Assembly (NCBI GenBank): GCA_015487555.1
Contig: WFPK01000037.1
Span: 1-52,247, forward strand
DNA: 52,247 nt
Reading direction: 5' to 3'
DNA from: Phycisphaerales bacterium
GTDB lineage: Bacteria > Planctomycetota > Phycisphaerae > Phycisphaerales > UBA1924
In this document: positions 44,606 through 52,247 of the stretch, piece after piece
Position numbering within the stretch: position 1 is the first letter of the stretch
Layout: each line of letters begins with the position of its first letter
Notes under the pieces: model-generated
Seen by the model: only the letters and a program-made list of their open reading frames with translations
Told to the model about the DNA's origin: nothing
The model's database searches: none
Position numbers and translations under genes: made by a program

Positions 44606-45697
44606 ATGAGCGATCCCTCCCCAACATCACAGCCCAAGACCCGACCAACCAACCTGGGGATCGAGCGCACACTCGATCGGCACCCTCGCCGACTCGGAGG
44701 CGACCCCATCGCCAATCTCAAACCCACCCTCTCGCTCTCAGGCATGATCCTCAATAACCAAAACGACACCCTTCAGCACCTCTCTCCCAAGAAGAAACCC
44801 GACTGGCTCCGTGCCAAACTCCCTGGAGGGCAAGGGTTTAGAGACACCAAGGCCAATGTCAACGCCCACGGGCTCCATACGGTCTGCGAAGAAGCTGCCT
44901 GTCCCAATATGGGCGAGTGTTGGGCCCGAGGCATCGCCACGATCATGATCCTGGGCGACACCTGCACCCGCGCGTGTGGATTCTGCAATGTCAAAACCGG
45001 CAAACCCGCATCGGTCGATCGTGACGAACCCCGCCGCGTTGCTGAATCCCTCCGCGGGGCAGGGCTCAAGCACATCGTCATCACCTCGGTCGATCGCGAC
45101 GATCTGCCCGATGGCGGGGCGGGCATCTGGGCCCAGACCATCATGCAAACCCGCCAGGCGTGTCCAGAAATGGCGATCGAAGTCCTCGTCGGCGATTTCC
45201 AAGGCGACGAGGCTGCCCTGCAGATGGTCATCGACGCCCAACCCAATATCCTCGCCCACAACCTTGAAACCGTCCGAAGATGCCACCCAGCGGTCCGCCC
45301 AAGCGCCAAATACGAGCGGACGATGGAGCTGCTCAAAAGGGTCAAAGCCCAAGGCGGCGTCGCCAAAACCGGGATCATGGTCGGAATTGGCGAACGCAAA
45401 GAAGAGGTCTTCGAGCTTCTTGAAGAACTTGTCGCCATCACCAGCGAGCATGATGGACCAAGAGATCCGCGCGATCCATCGCGAGGCGATCCGTGCGACA
45501 TCATCACCATCGGGCAATATCTCCAGCCCACCCGCAACCACCTGCCGATTGATCGGTGGGTGCACCCCGACGAGTTTGCCGAGTATGAAGCGTTTGGCAA
45601 GTCGGTGGGGATCAAGGTCGTGATGAGCGGCCCGCTTGTTCGGTCGAGTTATCTGGCGGACAAGCAGGCCGACATGTTCTCGATGCTCACGAAGTAG
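44606..45697 (+). CDS. lipA: Lipoyl synthase
   Basis: The protein is 363 aa from the ATG at 44606. It inserts two sulfurs into protein-bound octanoate to make lipoyl groups. The auxiliary [4Fe-4S] cluster cysteines are Cys94, Cys99 and Cys105 in HTVCEEAACPNMGECW. The radical-SAM cluster is C120TRAC124GFC127. The serine ligand is in GPLVRSSYLADKQ near the C-terminus. About 65 residues precede the usual KPDWLRAKLPGG start; an in-frame ATG at 44744 would give a family-typical length, so the true start is open. Between RKEEVFELLEELVAITSEHD and the conserved IITIGQYLQPTRNHL there is a short Asp/Arg/Pro insertion (GPRDPRDPSRGDPC). Confidence 0.94.
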   Translation: MSDPSPTSQPKTRPTNLGIERTLDRHPRRLGGDPIANLKPTLSLSGMILNNQNDTLQHLSPKKKPDWLRAKLPGGQGFRDTKANVNAHGLHTVCEEAACPNMGECWARGIATIMILGDTCTRACGFCNVKTGKPASVDRDEPRRVAESLRGAGLKHIVITSVDRDDLPDGGAGIWAQTIMQTRQACPEMAIEVLVGDFQGDEAALQMVIDAQPNILAHNLETVRRCHPAVRPSAKYERTMELLKRVKAQGGVAKTGIMVGIGERKEEVFELLEELVAITSEHDGPRDPRDPSRGDPCDIITIGQYLQPTRNHLPIDRWVHPDEFAEYEAFGKSVGIKVVMSGPLVRSSYLADKQADMFSMLTK

Positions 45698-45715
45698 GGA
45701 TCAGCAGGCGGTGGA

Positions 45716-46681
45716 TCACGGGGTGCATCGAGAGAATGCGAGGGTCAGTTGTGTGCGCATGGTCTGATTGGGTTCGAGGATCATTACACCCGTGCCTGTT
45801 TTGCCCCGGGCGTGTCGATTGAATCCATCGTTGACCATGCTCGTGGGCTCGACGCATACGAAGCCTGCGGGCCGATCGCTTTGGTCTTTGGGGGTGTAGA
45901 TGACCACATGATTGAGATTGTCGGAACAGCTCATGGTCATGCGGACATTGCTCGCTGCCCAATCGAAGATGGCTTTGCCTCCAAATCCAGCGAAGACATC
46001 ATCGAGCTCGAGCTCGCCGAGCCGATCGCCTGCGCGCAGGCGGGCGCAGATCGGATCGTCAACGGGATCGCCAATGGGAATGCACCCTTTGGTCGGGTAT
46101 CGCCCCGCGACATCGAGCGTGATGCGTAGATCGTCGGCATCAGAAAAAAGCTGCCGGCTGATATAGGGATGATGCCCGCACCCAACAGGGATCGGACGAT
46201 CGTCGAGGTTGGTGATCGAGAGGTCGATCTCGACCGAGCGTGGCCCGATCTCGAAGCGCTCAACTGCGCCGAACCGGAAGGGGTAGTTGATCGAATCGGG
46301 ATCGAAGATGCGAGAATCGAAGACCAATCGCGCGGTGATCGGCGACCGATCGGCGATGGTCCACGGGAGATCGCGGGCGATGCCATGGATCGCCGAGTTA
46401 TCCGGGGCGTTGGATCGTAGATGGAAGTCTTTGTCTTGGAAGATGAACCGGGCGTCCTTGATGCGGTTGGTCCAGGGGAGCATCACAAACGAGCCCGCAT
46501 CGTCAGCAGACCGGGAGCCTTGGGTCATGGTGCGTAGCACAGGTGCCCATGAGCCTTGGGTCTCTTTGATCATCAGCGAACTGATCGAGGCACCAGCAGC
46601 GGGATTGATGACGAGCTTGATGGTTTCGAGCTCGAGTGTGATATTTGTGAGGGCGCTGCCGCCATCGGTTTGGTGATCCAT
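45716..46681 (-). CDS. Aldose 1-epimerase (mutarotase, GalM family)
   Basis: The protein is 321 aa. GalM-type enzymes interconvert alpha and beta sugar anomers. Likely catalytic and binding residues are NSAIHGIARDLPW (about 94-106, His), PVGCGHHPYIS (about 164-174, His-His-Pro) and FVCVEPTSMVNDGFN (about 273-287, Glu). LPWTNRIKDARF (about 68-79) is the sugar-binding Asn-Arg segment. The substrate could be galactose, glucose or another sugar. It is convergent with lipA (18 nt between stops) and divergent from the coiled-coil Wzz-like gene. Confidence 0.87.
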   Translation of the reverse strand: MDHQTDGGSALTNITLELETIKLVINPAAGASISSLMIKETQGSWAPVLRTMTQGSRSADDAGSFVMLPWTNRIKDARFIFQDKDFHLRSNAPDNSAIHGIARDLPWTIADRSPITARLVFDSRIFDPDSINYPFRFGAVERFEIGPRSVEIDLSITNLDDRPIPVGCGHHPYISRQLFSDADDLRITLDVAGRYPTKGCIPIGDPVDDPICARLRAGDRLGELELDDVFAGFGGKAIFDWAASNVRMTMSCSDNLNHVVIYTPKDQSDRPAGFVCVEPTSMVNDGFNRHARGKTGTGVMILEPNQTMRTQLTLAFSRCTP

Positions 46682-46969
46682 GCCCGATTTTAGCCCGTAC
46701 AGATGGAATGGTTTTGGATGCCATCCTCTGGGTGATTGTGCTCATTTGATACTCGGAGGAAGGTATTCGGACGATGGAATGATCGAGCCAGCCGACACAA
46801 CCGGGCGAACTCACCCAGACGCGTATCGACTTGCGCAGATCCCGCGCTGTAGTGGATCGGTGTGGTGGCCAAGTCGATACATGATTTGTCTATTTGTAAG
46901 TGACGATCCGAGTTCAGCTGGGCGAACAGTATCGGAAAGTGCGGGCTTATTGGCCCAGAGGAGTTGTGC

Positions 46970-49306
46970 ATGGACCCCAAGCACGAACAATCAACCAATG
47001 AGGCAACCCCTCGGCCCGCTCGCAATGCCAGGAAATCTGAGCCCAATCCTCAAGCCGAGATGAAGATGCACAAGACCGAGGACGGCGTGCTCGATGTCAT
47101 CGAGCATGTAGAATCGCAGCTCGGGGCGCTGCGCAAGGCGCACGAAGAGCATCGCCAGGCAATGGCGGATCTGAACAAGCGCAAGCGAGAGATCGAAGAA
47201 CAGGCCCAGGAGCTGGGCACCCGTGAGTCCGAGTTGACCGCCCGCGAGGTCGAGCTCGCCGAGATGCGACAGGACTTTGAATCGCGTGAGATGAATCTGA
47301 TCCAACGCGCCAGCGGGCTCGAGCAGCGCGAATCCAAAATCGCCACCCAGGCCGAGCTGCTCGAACAGCAAGAAGCCGATCTGGTTGCCAAGGACAAAAA
47401 ACTCGAAGCCAAGATCCAAGAGCTCGACGATCAACTCGCCGGGTTGTCCAAGCGCAAAGCCGAGCTCGATTTGCTCGAAGCAGAAGCCAAAGCCAAGCTC
47501 GCCAGGGAAGACGATTCGGCAGCCAAGCTCAAGGTGCTTGCGCAAGAACTCGTCGAGGCAAGGGCGTCATTGAGCGAGATGACCGAACAGGGCAAGGCGG
47601 TCAAAAAAGAGCTCGATTCGGTGGTTTCCAAGTTGCGTGGTCGTGAGATCGAACTCAACGAGCGATCGCACACCCTCGAAGAGTTGGCCGAGAAGGCGGG
47701 GGCAATTCAGCACGAGCTCGATACCACCCGCGAGCAGTATGGCAAGCAGCTCGCCGAGATGGCCCAGCAGCTCGCTGGCGAACAAAAAACCGCGCAAGCA
47801 CTCCGTGCGCAGATCGACGAGCTCAAATCCAAGCATGACAAAGTCGGATCAGAGTCCGCTTCGCAGGTCACCGAGCTCACCGACAAGCTCGCCAAGGCAA
47901 ACACCGAGATCAAATCGCTGCGTCAATCGGTCAACGATCTTGGCACACAGAGTGACGATCATGTCCGCAAGCTCCAAGAGGAGCTCGAGGAATCCAAATC
48001 ACGAGTGCAGGCACTGACGAGTCAGGTCAACGAGATCGCCAAGTGTGCCGATGACGAGCTTACCGCCCAGCGGGCTTGCACGGGTGAGCTCGAAAGCAAG
48101 GTCGAAACGCTTACCAAAGAGCTCGAAGAGGCCCAGGCCCAGCGTGCTTCGCTCAAAGCGCACATCGAGTCTCAGTCAGATATCGACCCGCAAGAGCTGG
48201 CATCGCTCCAGTCGAAGCTTGATCTGGCCAACGAAGAGTCAGCCCAGTCGGCGGGCAAGCTCGAAGAGATGCAGGCAGCGCTGAGCAAGCTCCAAGAAGA
48301 GCTCGCCATCGGCAACGAGCAGCACGCAAAGGGTCAGGCACGCGTGCACGAGCTCGAAGAACAATCCTCCAAACTCTTTGCAACCATCGAAGAGCTCAAT
48401 GCGCAGCTCGAAGAAGCAAAATCCCAGCCTAAGGTTGGTGTTGATGAATGGAATAAGACCCGACGGGCTCGTTTGGCCAAGATGCGCAAGATCATGGCCG
48501 GCGATGCCGAGAAGATTCGCCTGGCGACCGAAGCATTGCGCACCCGGTACGACCAGTGCGAGCAGGTGCTCTCGAAGCGTGCCGAGCTCGCCCAGGCGTA
48601 CGAAGAAATCTCCGCAGCCCAACGGAAGTATCAGAACCGTGAAGTGCGCTCGGGTGTGTTCCTAGGTCTGATCGGGATGGCTGCGATCACATTGGTCCTG
48701 GCCGCGACGAGCTGGTTTGTGTCCGGGCGCGTCGCTCCGGGGCTTTATGCAGCCAAAGTCACCATGGCTGCAGCCGGTGGTGACACCAAGCTCACCGAGG
48801 CCGATATGCAGCAGTGGGAGACCTACATCGGCGCTTTGGTTCGTGATCCACGGTTCCTCGAAGTTGCTGCCGACCGGATGAAGCGCCGGGGAATTGCCGA
48901 GTTTGCGGTTCCTGGTGATCTGGCAGCCGAGATGCAAACATCGCTCGATGTCGCCTCGGCGATGCCCGGAACACTCGTGATGGAATATCGTGGGATCGGG
49001 GCCCAGCGATCCCAGCGTGTGCTCGACACCTTTGCCGTCGCGCTCTCGAGTGCTGCCAACAACGCTCGTGCTCGCCGAGCTGAGAGCTCATTGACCATCA
49101 TCGAAGAACCTGCCAAGGCAGGCCCCGAGCCGCTCGACACCCGACGGATCGAAATGGCCGGGATGATCTTTGGAGGCTCGATGTTCTTGACACTCATCCT
49201 CGGAGGCGTGCTCTGGAAACGACTCAGTGCTGCCAAAGCACGATTCGAGAAAGAGTCAAGCGTCGAAGCGCTCTTCGATGAGTCCCAATGGCAGATGCCC
49301 GGATGA
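46970..49306 (+). CDS. Long cytoplasmic coiled-coil protein with a Wzz-like membrane module
   Basis: The protein is 778 aa from the ATG at 46970 (AGAGGAG 7 nt upstream). Residues ~25-545 are almost continuous coiled coil with Glu/Lys/Gln/Leu heptads (ELGTRESELTAREVELAEMR, LEQQEADLVAKDKKLEAKIQ). A first membrane span lies at about 562-585 (VFLGLIGMAAITLVLAATSW), then ~110 residues that look like a Wzz-type periplasmic domain (YAAKVTMAAAG, DPRFLEVAADRMKRRGI, TLVMEYRGIGAQRSQRVLDT). A second span follows near 715-740 (GMIFGGSMFLTLILGGVLW) and a short tail. Wzz proteins put their coil in the periplasm; here the coil precedes the first span and is cytoplasmic. I infer a link to polysaccharide assembly or cell shape from the EPS neighbourhood. 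A terminator follows. Confidence 0.8.
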   Translation: MDPKHEQSTNEATPRPARNARKSEPNPQAEMKMHKTEDGVLDVIEHVESQLGALRKAHEEHRQAMADLNKRKREIEEQAQELGTRESELTAREVELAEMRQDFESREMNLIQRASGLEQRESKIATQAELLEQQEADLVAKDKKLEAKIQELDDQLAGLSKRKAELDLLEAEAKAKLAREDDSAAKLKVLAQELVEARASLSEMTEQGKAVKKELDSVVSKLRGREIELNERSHTLEELAEKAGAIQHELDTTREQYGKQLAEMAQQLAGEQKTAQALRAQIDELKSKHDKVGSESASQVTELTDKLAKANTEIKSLRQSVNDLGTQSDDHVRKLQEELEESKSRVQALTSQVNEIAKCADDELTAQRACTGELESKVETLTKELEEAQAQRASLKAHIESQSDIDPQELASLQSKLDLANEESAQSAGKLEEMQAALSKLQEELAIGNEQHAKGQARVHELEEQSSKLFATIEELNAQLEEAKSQPKVGVDEWNKTRRARLAKMRKIMAGDAEKIRLATEALRTRYDQCEQVLSKRAELAQAYEEISAAQRKYQNREVRSGVFLGLIGMAAITLVLAATSWFVSGRVAPGLYAAKVTMAAAGGDTKLTEADMQQWETYIGALVRDPRFLEVAADRMKRRGIAEFAVPGDLAAEMQTSLDVASAMPGTLVMEYRGIGAQRSQRVLDTFAVALSSAANNARARRAESSLTIIEEPAKAGPEPLDTRRIEMAGMIFGGSMFLTLILGGVLWKRLSAAKARFEKESSVEALFDESQWQMPG

Positions 49307-49335
49307 GTTGGATGCGCTGAAAACTGTTCACAAGG

Positions 49336-49370
49336 AAAACGCCGATCTCATACGAGATCGGCGTTTTTTT
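49336..49370. terminator. Bidirectional rho-independent terminator
   Basis: AAAACGCCGATCTC (49336-49349) pairs perfectly with GAGATCGGCGTTTT (49354-49367) over 14 bp with a 4-nt loop, then TTT to 49370. It serves the coiled-coil gene (stop 49306) and, on the other strand, the anti-sigma gene (stop 49422). Confidence 0.88.
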
Positions 49371-49421
49371 GATCTGAGACATTCGATATGAACGATATGA
49401 AACCGCCGACCTAATCGTCAA

Positions 49422-50339
49422 TCAGAGCGAGCTGTTCGCGCTGAGCAGAATCGGCGATGCATTCTGGATGTCTTCGATCATCGCGGGGTAGATTGCCAGC
49501 TGGCGCTCGGTGGCGAGGTTGACATCGACATTGAAGTCTTGGAACTCGCCGGTGGGTGAGAAGGTTGCGATTTCGCGGACAATGTTCCCATCGTCATCAA
49601 CGACCACCAGACGCAATGGACGGTCACCCTGGGCAGTCAGGTTTTTGACAAACAGGCGAGCAGTGTCCCAGTCTGGATTGGCCCAGACAGCAGCGACGGC
49701 CGTGGTGTTGGTCTGCGAGGTCAATGCGACTCGTTGGGTGTTGGCATCGAAGATCGTAGATTCGAGGTACTGGGCGCCGATGGTGTCGTACAAGCGATCA
49801 ACGATGGCGCGAGACTGGGCTTCTTTGAAGGTTTGCTGCATGTTGATGGTAATCATGCCCAAAGCGATCGAAGCAGCAGCAAAGCCGACCGCAGCGCCAC
49901 GCCAGTACCGATTGACCCGTGGGCTCGATGAGAGCTTGGGCTGGGAAGTTGCGCGTGAAACAGGGGCCGGGTGTGTGTTGGCCGAATGTGTGTTGGCCGA
50001 ATGTGTGTTGGTGGAATGTGTGCTGGTTGGGTGTGTGGTGTTTGTAATCCGAGCAATGACCGGGCTTGCTGCAGCTTCCTGTGCAATGCGGGTTTCATTT
50101 TCTTCTTCACGGATCGCAGCGCGGACCGCAGCCATGACCAATGAACGGAGTTCGGCGGAAGGCTCGGCATCGCAGACCAGATCACCAAGGTCGGCCATGC
50201 GTCGGGCATCATCGCGCACGCGTGCTTGTACATCGGCGGGCGCAGCCTCGAAGGCGGCCTCGTAGGCTTCTCGCTCGGTATCATCGAGGAGCCCCAGTGC
50301 GTGGAGCATCGTGGATTCGATCAGTTCGTGGGTATTCAT
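49422..50339 (-). CDS. RskA-like membrane anti-sigma factor
   Basis: The protein is 305 aa. The N-terminal domain (1-90; MNTHELIESTMLHALGLLDD then TEREAYEAAFEAAP) matches the sigma-binding part of RskA-type anti-sigma-K factors. A His/Thr/Asn-rich linker (about 98-122) contains repeated NTHSA units. One membrane span is near 148-168 (RGAAVGFAAASIALGMITI). The periplasmic C-terminus (about 200-290; AVWANPDWDTARLFVKNLTA and LRLVVVDDDGNIVREIATFS) is like the RskA beta domain. The ATG overlaps the sigma-factor stop by 4 nt (ATGA), so both are made together, the classic sigma/anti-sigma pair. It lacks an obvious zinc His-Cys anti-sigma motif. Confidence 0.87.
   Translation of the reverse strand: MNTHELIESTMLHALGLLDDTEREAYEAAFEAAPADVQARVRDDARRMADLGDLVCDAEPSAELRSLVMAAVRAAIREEENETRIAQEAAASPVIARITNTTHPTSTHSTNTHSANTHSANTHPAPVSRATSQPKLSSSPRVNRYWRGAAVGFAAASIALGMITINMQQTFKEAQSRAIVDRLYDTIGAQYLESTIFDANTQRVALTSQTNTTAVAAVWANPDWDTARLFVKNLTAQGDRPLRLVVVDDDGNIVREIATFSPTGEFQDFNVDVNLATERQLAIYPAMIEDIQNASPILLSANSSL
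49971..50040 (-). repeat. 15-bp tandem repeat inside the anti-sigma linker
   Basis: On the minus strand the unit AACACACATTCGGCC (encoding NTHSA) is present in about two exact copies plus degenerate ones, coding for a THPTSTHSTNTHSANTHSAN stretch. It keeps frame because 15 is divisible by three. Confidence 0.75.
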
Positions 50340-51025
50340 GACTTTATTTCCTCTCCGGTTCGCTCACGCAAACGAACCAGTGCCCTGCTCAGGGCAGATT
50401 TGATAGTCCCCAAAGGGGTTTCAAGTTCTTCGCTGATCTGCCTGAGTGTCTGCCCACCCAGATAGGCCCGCATGACCACTGTCCGCTGAAGCTCGGGCAG
50501 CATTTCGACCTTTTTGATAAGCGCCTTGAAGTGCTCATCGTGTTCCATCTGTTTGCCAGCTTGGGATTCATCCCACGCACCGATCCCCGATGCCAATGAG
50601 TCATCGAGCATCGCGGTCTTGATCCGCGAACGCTTGCGCCGGAGTTTGTCCACAAGGTGACGACGCGTCAGAAGCATGACCCAGGTGACCAACGCAGCTT
50701 TGCGCGGGTCATACCGATCCGAAGTGCGCCAGAGCCGAACGAAAATCTCCTGAACCGCATCCTCAGCTTCGGCGCGTGTCGGCATCGACTGATACGCCAT
50801 ACGAAAAACCAACGACCCGAAACGGTCATAGAGTTCGCTAATCGCGGTTTCCTGGTTGGTCGAGACGCGTTGCATCAGTTCGTAGTCAACCTTATTCTGA
50901 CCCGTGAGATCGCTGGCTCGCAAAGGCGAGGGAGCAGGAGGCTGGTTCCCCCTCGGTACCGACCCGTCAGCGGTGCCATTGGGAGTACCTGGGACGGGAT
51001 GATTTGTGTATTCGTTCTGTTCCAT
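50336..51025 (-). CDS. ECF-type RNA polymerase sigma factor (SigK-like)
   Basis: The protein is 229 aa. Region 2 is ISELYDRFGSLVFRMAYQSM, then EAEDAVQEIFVRLWRTSDRY, then LLTRRHLVDKLRRKRSR (about 62-135), the core-binding and -10 part. Region 4 is MLPELQRTVVMRAYLGGQTL, then RQISEELETPLGTIKSALSR, then ALVRLRE (about 174-222) with its helix-turn-helix. A Pro/Gly-rich N-terminal extension (1-45) precedes region 2. The 4-nt overlap with the anti-sigma gene shows joint expression. Regulation should be by release of the sigma when the membrane anti-sigma is inactivated; the target genes are unknown. GGTGGAAA precedes the start. Confidence 0.92.
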   Translation of the reverse strand: MEQNEYTNHPVPGTPNGTADGSVPRGNQPPAPSPLRASDLTGQNKVDYELMQRVSTNQETAISELYDRFGSLVFRMAYQSMPTRAEAEDAVQEIFVRLWRTSDRYDPRKAALVTWVMLLTRRHLVDKLRRKRSRIKTAMLDDSLASGIGAWDESQAGKQMEHDEHFKALIKKVEMLPELQRTVVMRAYLGGQTLRQISEELETPLGTIKSALSRALVRLRERTGEEIKS

Positions 51026-51385
51026 TTTCCACCGGGGTCACGAGTGCGCCCGGAGCCTGTGAAAACACCCCACAGACCGCCCGTCTATACGAATACCAGA
51101 TCGAGCGGATGCTTGCAAGTCTTGTCTTGAACAAGGTTTTTGAAAAAATACCTCAGGCGATCGGGTTTTGTTCGCGGAAAAGATGCCGATATTTCTTCAA
51201 TGTCCGATCAAAATGGAGGATCATGGGTTGCATATTTGTGCCATTTTCGATATCTTACCAGTGCGTCGGGTCGCTACGGATCGTAGCAGTGGGGTACGCG
51301 TGCGGTTTCAGTGGACACCCAAGGGGGTGTGTACTGGAACGGTCGCGGCATCGTGAGTGATAGAGTCAACCGCTAGGGTCAACCG
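51026..51385. other. Intergenic region between divergent sigma factor and prepilin-like genes
   Basis: No gene is visible. Around 51338, GGAAC is followed by a GTGAGTGATAG stretch, which resembles an ECF-type promoter (GGAAC at -35) for the prepilin-like gene, but this is weak. On the minus strand I cannot place promoter boxes with confidence. Confidence 0.3.
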
Positions 51386-52240
51386 TTGGATTGGATACAA
51401 AAAACATCCCGCCAGACTTCAGGCCAGACTTTCCGTCAGGTTTCCCGCCGGGGATGCCCTTCTCAGAAGCGGGATGCCCATCGCGCTCGCTGTGGGTTTA
51501 CCATGATGGACCTGATGGTTTCGATGGCAGTCATCAGCGTGCTCATTGCGCTGCTGCTCCCGGCGGTCGCTCGCGTCCGTGAATCAACCCACAAAGTCAT
51601 CTGTGCTTCCAATATGCGTCAGCTTGGGATGGGCGTCAGCGTCTATGCCCAGGATCACCGCGAACGCCTCCCCGGGAGTGTCTTCCTTGCGCCGCCTCGC
51701 TCGAATGGTGCTGTGTACCCTTCACCGGAGCGGATGGACACGGTTCGTCTTGATGGCGATGAGTTTACTTCTCGCCGAAGAAACCTCTGGGATGGATTGG
51801 GATTGCTCTATGGGCTCGAATATGTCGGCGCCCCCAACATCTACTACTGTCCAAGCCACACAGGGAACTATCTCTACGAAGATGCAGCTGACGAATGGCC
51901 CAAAGTCCAAGGGCAAACCGAGATCATCGCCAACTACCTCTACCGAGGGACTGGGCCTGACGATTCGCGTGTGCTCTACAACATCGACCCCACCGCCGCA
52001 CTGGTCACCGATTCGCTCCGCTCCTACGAAGACCTCAACCACGACGGCGGATTCAATATCCTCCAGGCCGGGCTCGCGGTCAACTGGTTCAACGATGTCG
52101 GCGACCAGATCGCCCAAGACATCCTCTCACGCACCGGCGAAGACGACGGCGGCGTCAGCGATGTCAACGATGTCTGGGATCGACTCGATGGACTCCCCGG
52201 AGCATCCGATGATGATGGTGATAACGGCGTCGATGGCTAA
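51386..52240 (+). CDS. Prepilin-like type II pseudopilin protein (type IV pilin N-terminus)
   Basis: The protein is 284 aa. Residues ~37-65 are a type IV prepilin start: the cleavage glycine in CG|FTMMDLMVS, then the hydrophobic helix MAVISVLIALLLPAVARVRE, and CASNMRQLGMGVSVYAQDHR. The usual Glu5 is Asp (FTMMD). The remainder resembles planctomycete pseudopilin-type proteins: NIYYCPSHTGNYLYEDAADE and ALVTDSLRSYEDLNHDGGFN, with a final Asp/Gly-rich stretch (SDDDGDNGVDG). The start is a TTG at 51386 with AGGG upstream; the 36-residue leader before the cleavage glycine is long and Gln/Arg-rich. By family it would be processed by prepilin peptidase PilD. The gene runs to 7 nt from the window edge. 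Confidence 0.82.
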   Translation: MDWIQKTSRQTSGQTFRQVSRRGCPSQKRDAHRARCGFTMMDLMVSMAVISVLIALLLPAVARVRESTHKVICASNMRQLGMGVSVYAQDHRERLPGSVFLAPPRSNGAVYPSPERMDTVRLDGDEFTSRRRNLWDGLGLLYGLEYVGAPNIYYCPSHTGNYLYEDAADEWPKVQGQTEIIANYLYRGTGPDDSRVLYNIDPTAALVTDSLRSYEDLNHDGGFNILQAGLAVNWFNDVGDQIAQDILSRTGEDDGGVSDVNDVWDRLDGLPGASDDDGDNGVDG

Positions 52241-52247
52241 TCCCCCC

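Overview
The window looks like a chromosome segment from a planctomycete, most likely of the Phycisphaerae type. I base this on the gene mix, not on any search: an FG-GAP/UnbV protein ending in a dockerin-like calcium-loop pair, a prepilin-like protein, an exosortase with EpsI, a sigma/RskA-type anti-sigma pair, very large TPR and coiled-coil proteins, and moderately high GC. I see no rRNA, tRNA, CRISPR, phage or insertion-sequence genes.

Layout. (1) 1-1539, minus: a membrane protein cut by the window edge and an unknown protein. (2) 1888-3633: a secreted FG-GAP/UnbV protein. (3) 3634-5880: 2.2 kb without an intact gene. It holds a terminator, a large palindromic repeat, a run of strong hairpins and the frameshifted remains of a gene. 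(4) 5889-11523: a PfkB sugar kinase, a methyltransferase, a secreted HAF-like repeat protein, an HtrA-like secreted protease and a HhH-GPD DNA glycosylase. (5) 11597-19573: a di-heme cytochrome c peroxidase, carB and glmS, plus a small membrane zinc-ribbon protein. (6) 19825-24204: an acetyltransferase, a divergent GH35 beta-galactosidase-like enzyme and an HD alarmone-hydrolase-like protein. (7) 24206-28814, minus: PDZ protein, APH-like kinase, YicC, SecG, TpiA. (8) 28948-30768: a flavin-dependent halogenase-like oxidoreductase.

(9) 30772-44276, minus: an exopolysaccharide/exosortase locus. In transcription order it has a Wza-like SLBB export lipoprotein, then a terminator, exosortase, EpsI, a 1544-residue TPR protein, a Wzz/BY-kinase-like protein whose P-loop lysine is missing, a nucleotide-sugar epimerase, and a WecA-like initiating sugar-phosphate transferase. 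Initiation, sugar supply, chain control, export and exosortase-linked protein sorting are therefore all represented. No PEP-CTERM-type substrate is in the window. (10) 44606-52240: lipA, an aldose 1-epimerase, a coiled-coil protein with a Wzz-like membrane end, an ECF sigma/anti-sigma pair, and a prepilin-like protein.

The most unusual signals are these: (a) four dispersed ~100-bp double-hairpin palindromes (REPIN-like) whose stem sequence differs between copies but is matched within each copy; (b) the exosortase/EPS locus with a degenerate BY-kinase; (c) a Wzz-like membrane module attached to a ~550-residue cytoplasmic coiled coil; (d) a frameshift-riddled pseudogene at 4.9-5.75 kb next to a cluster of hairpins.
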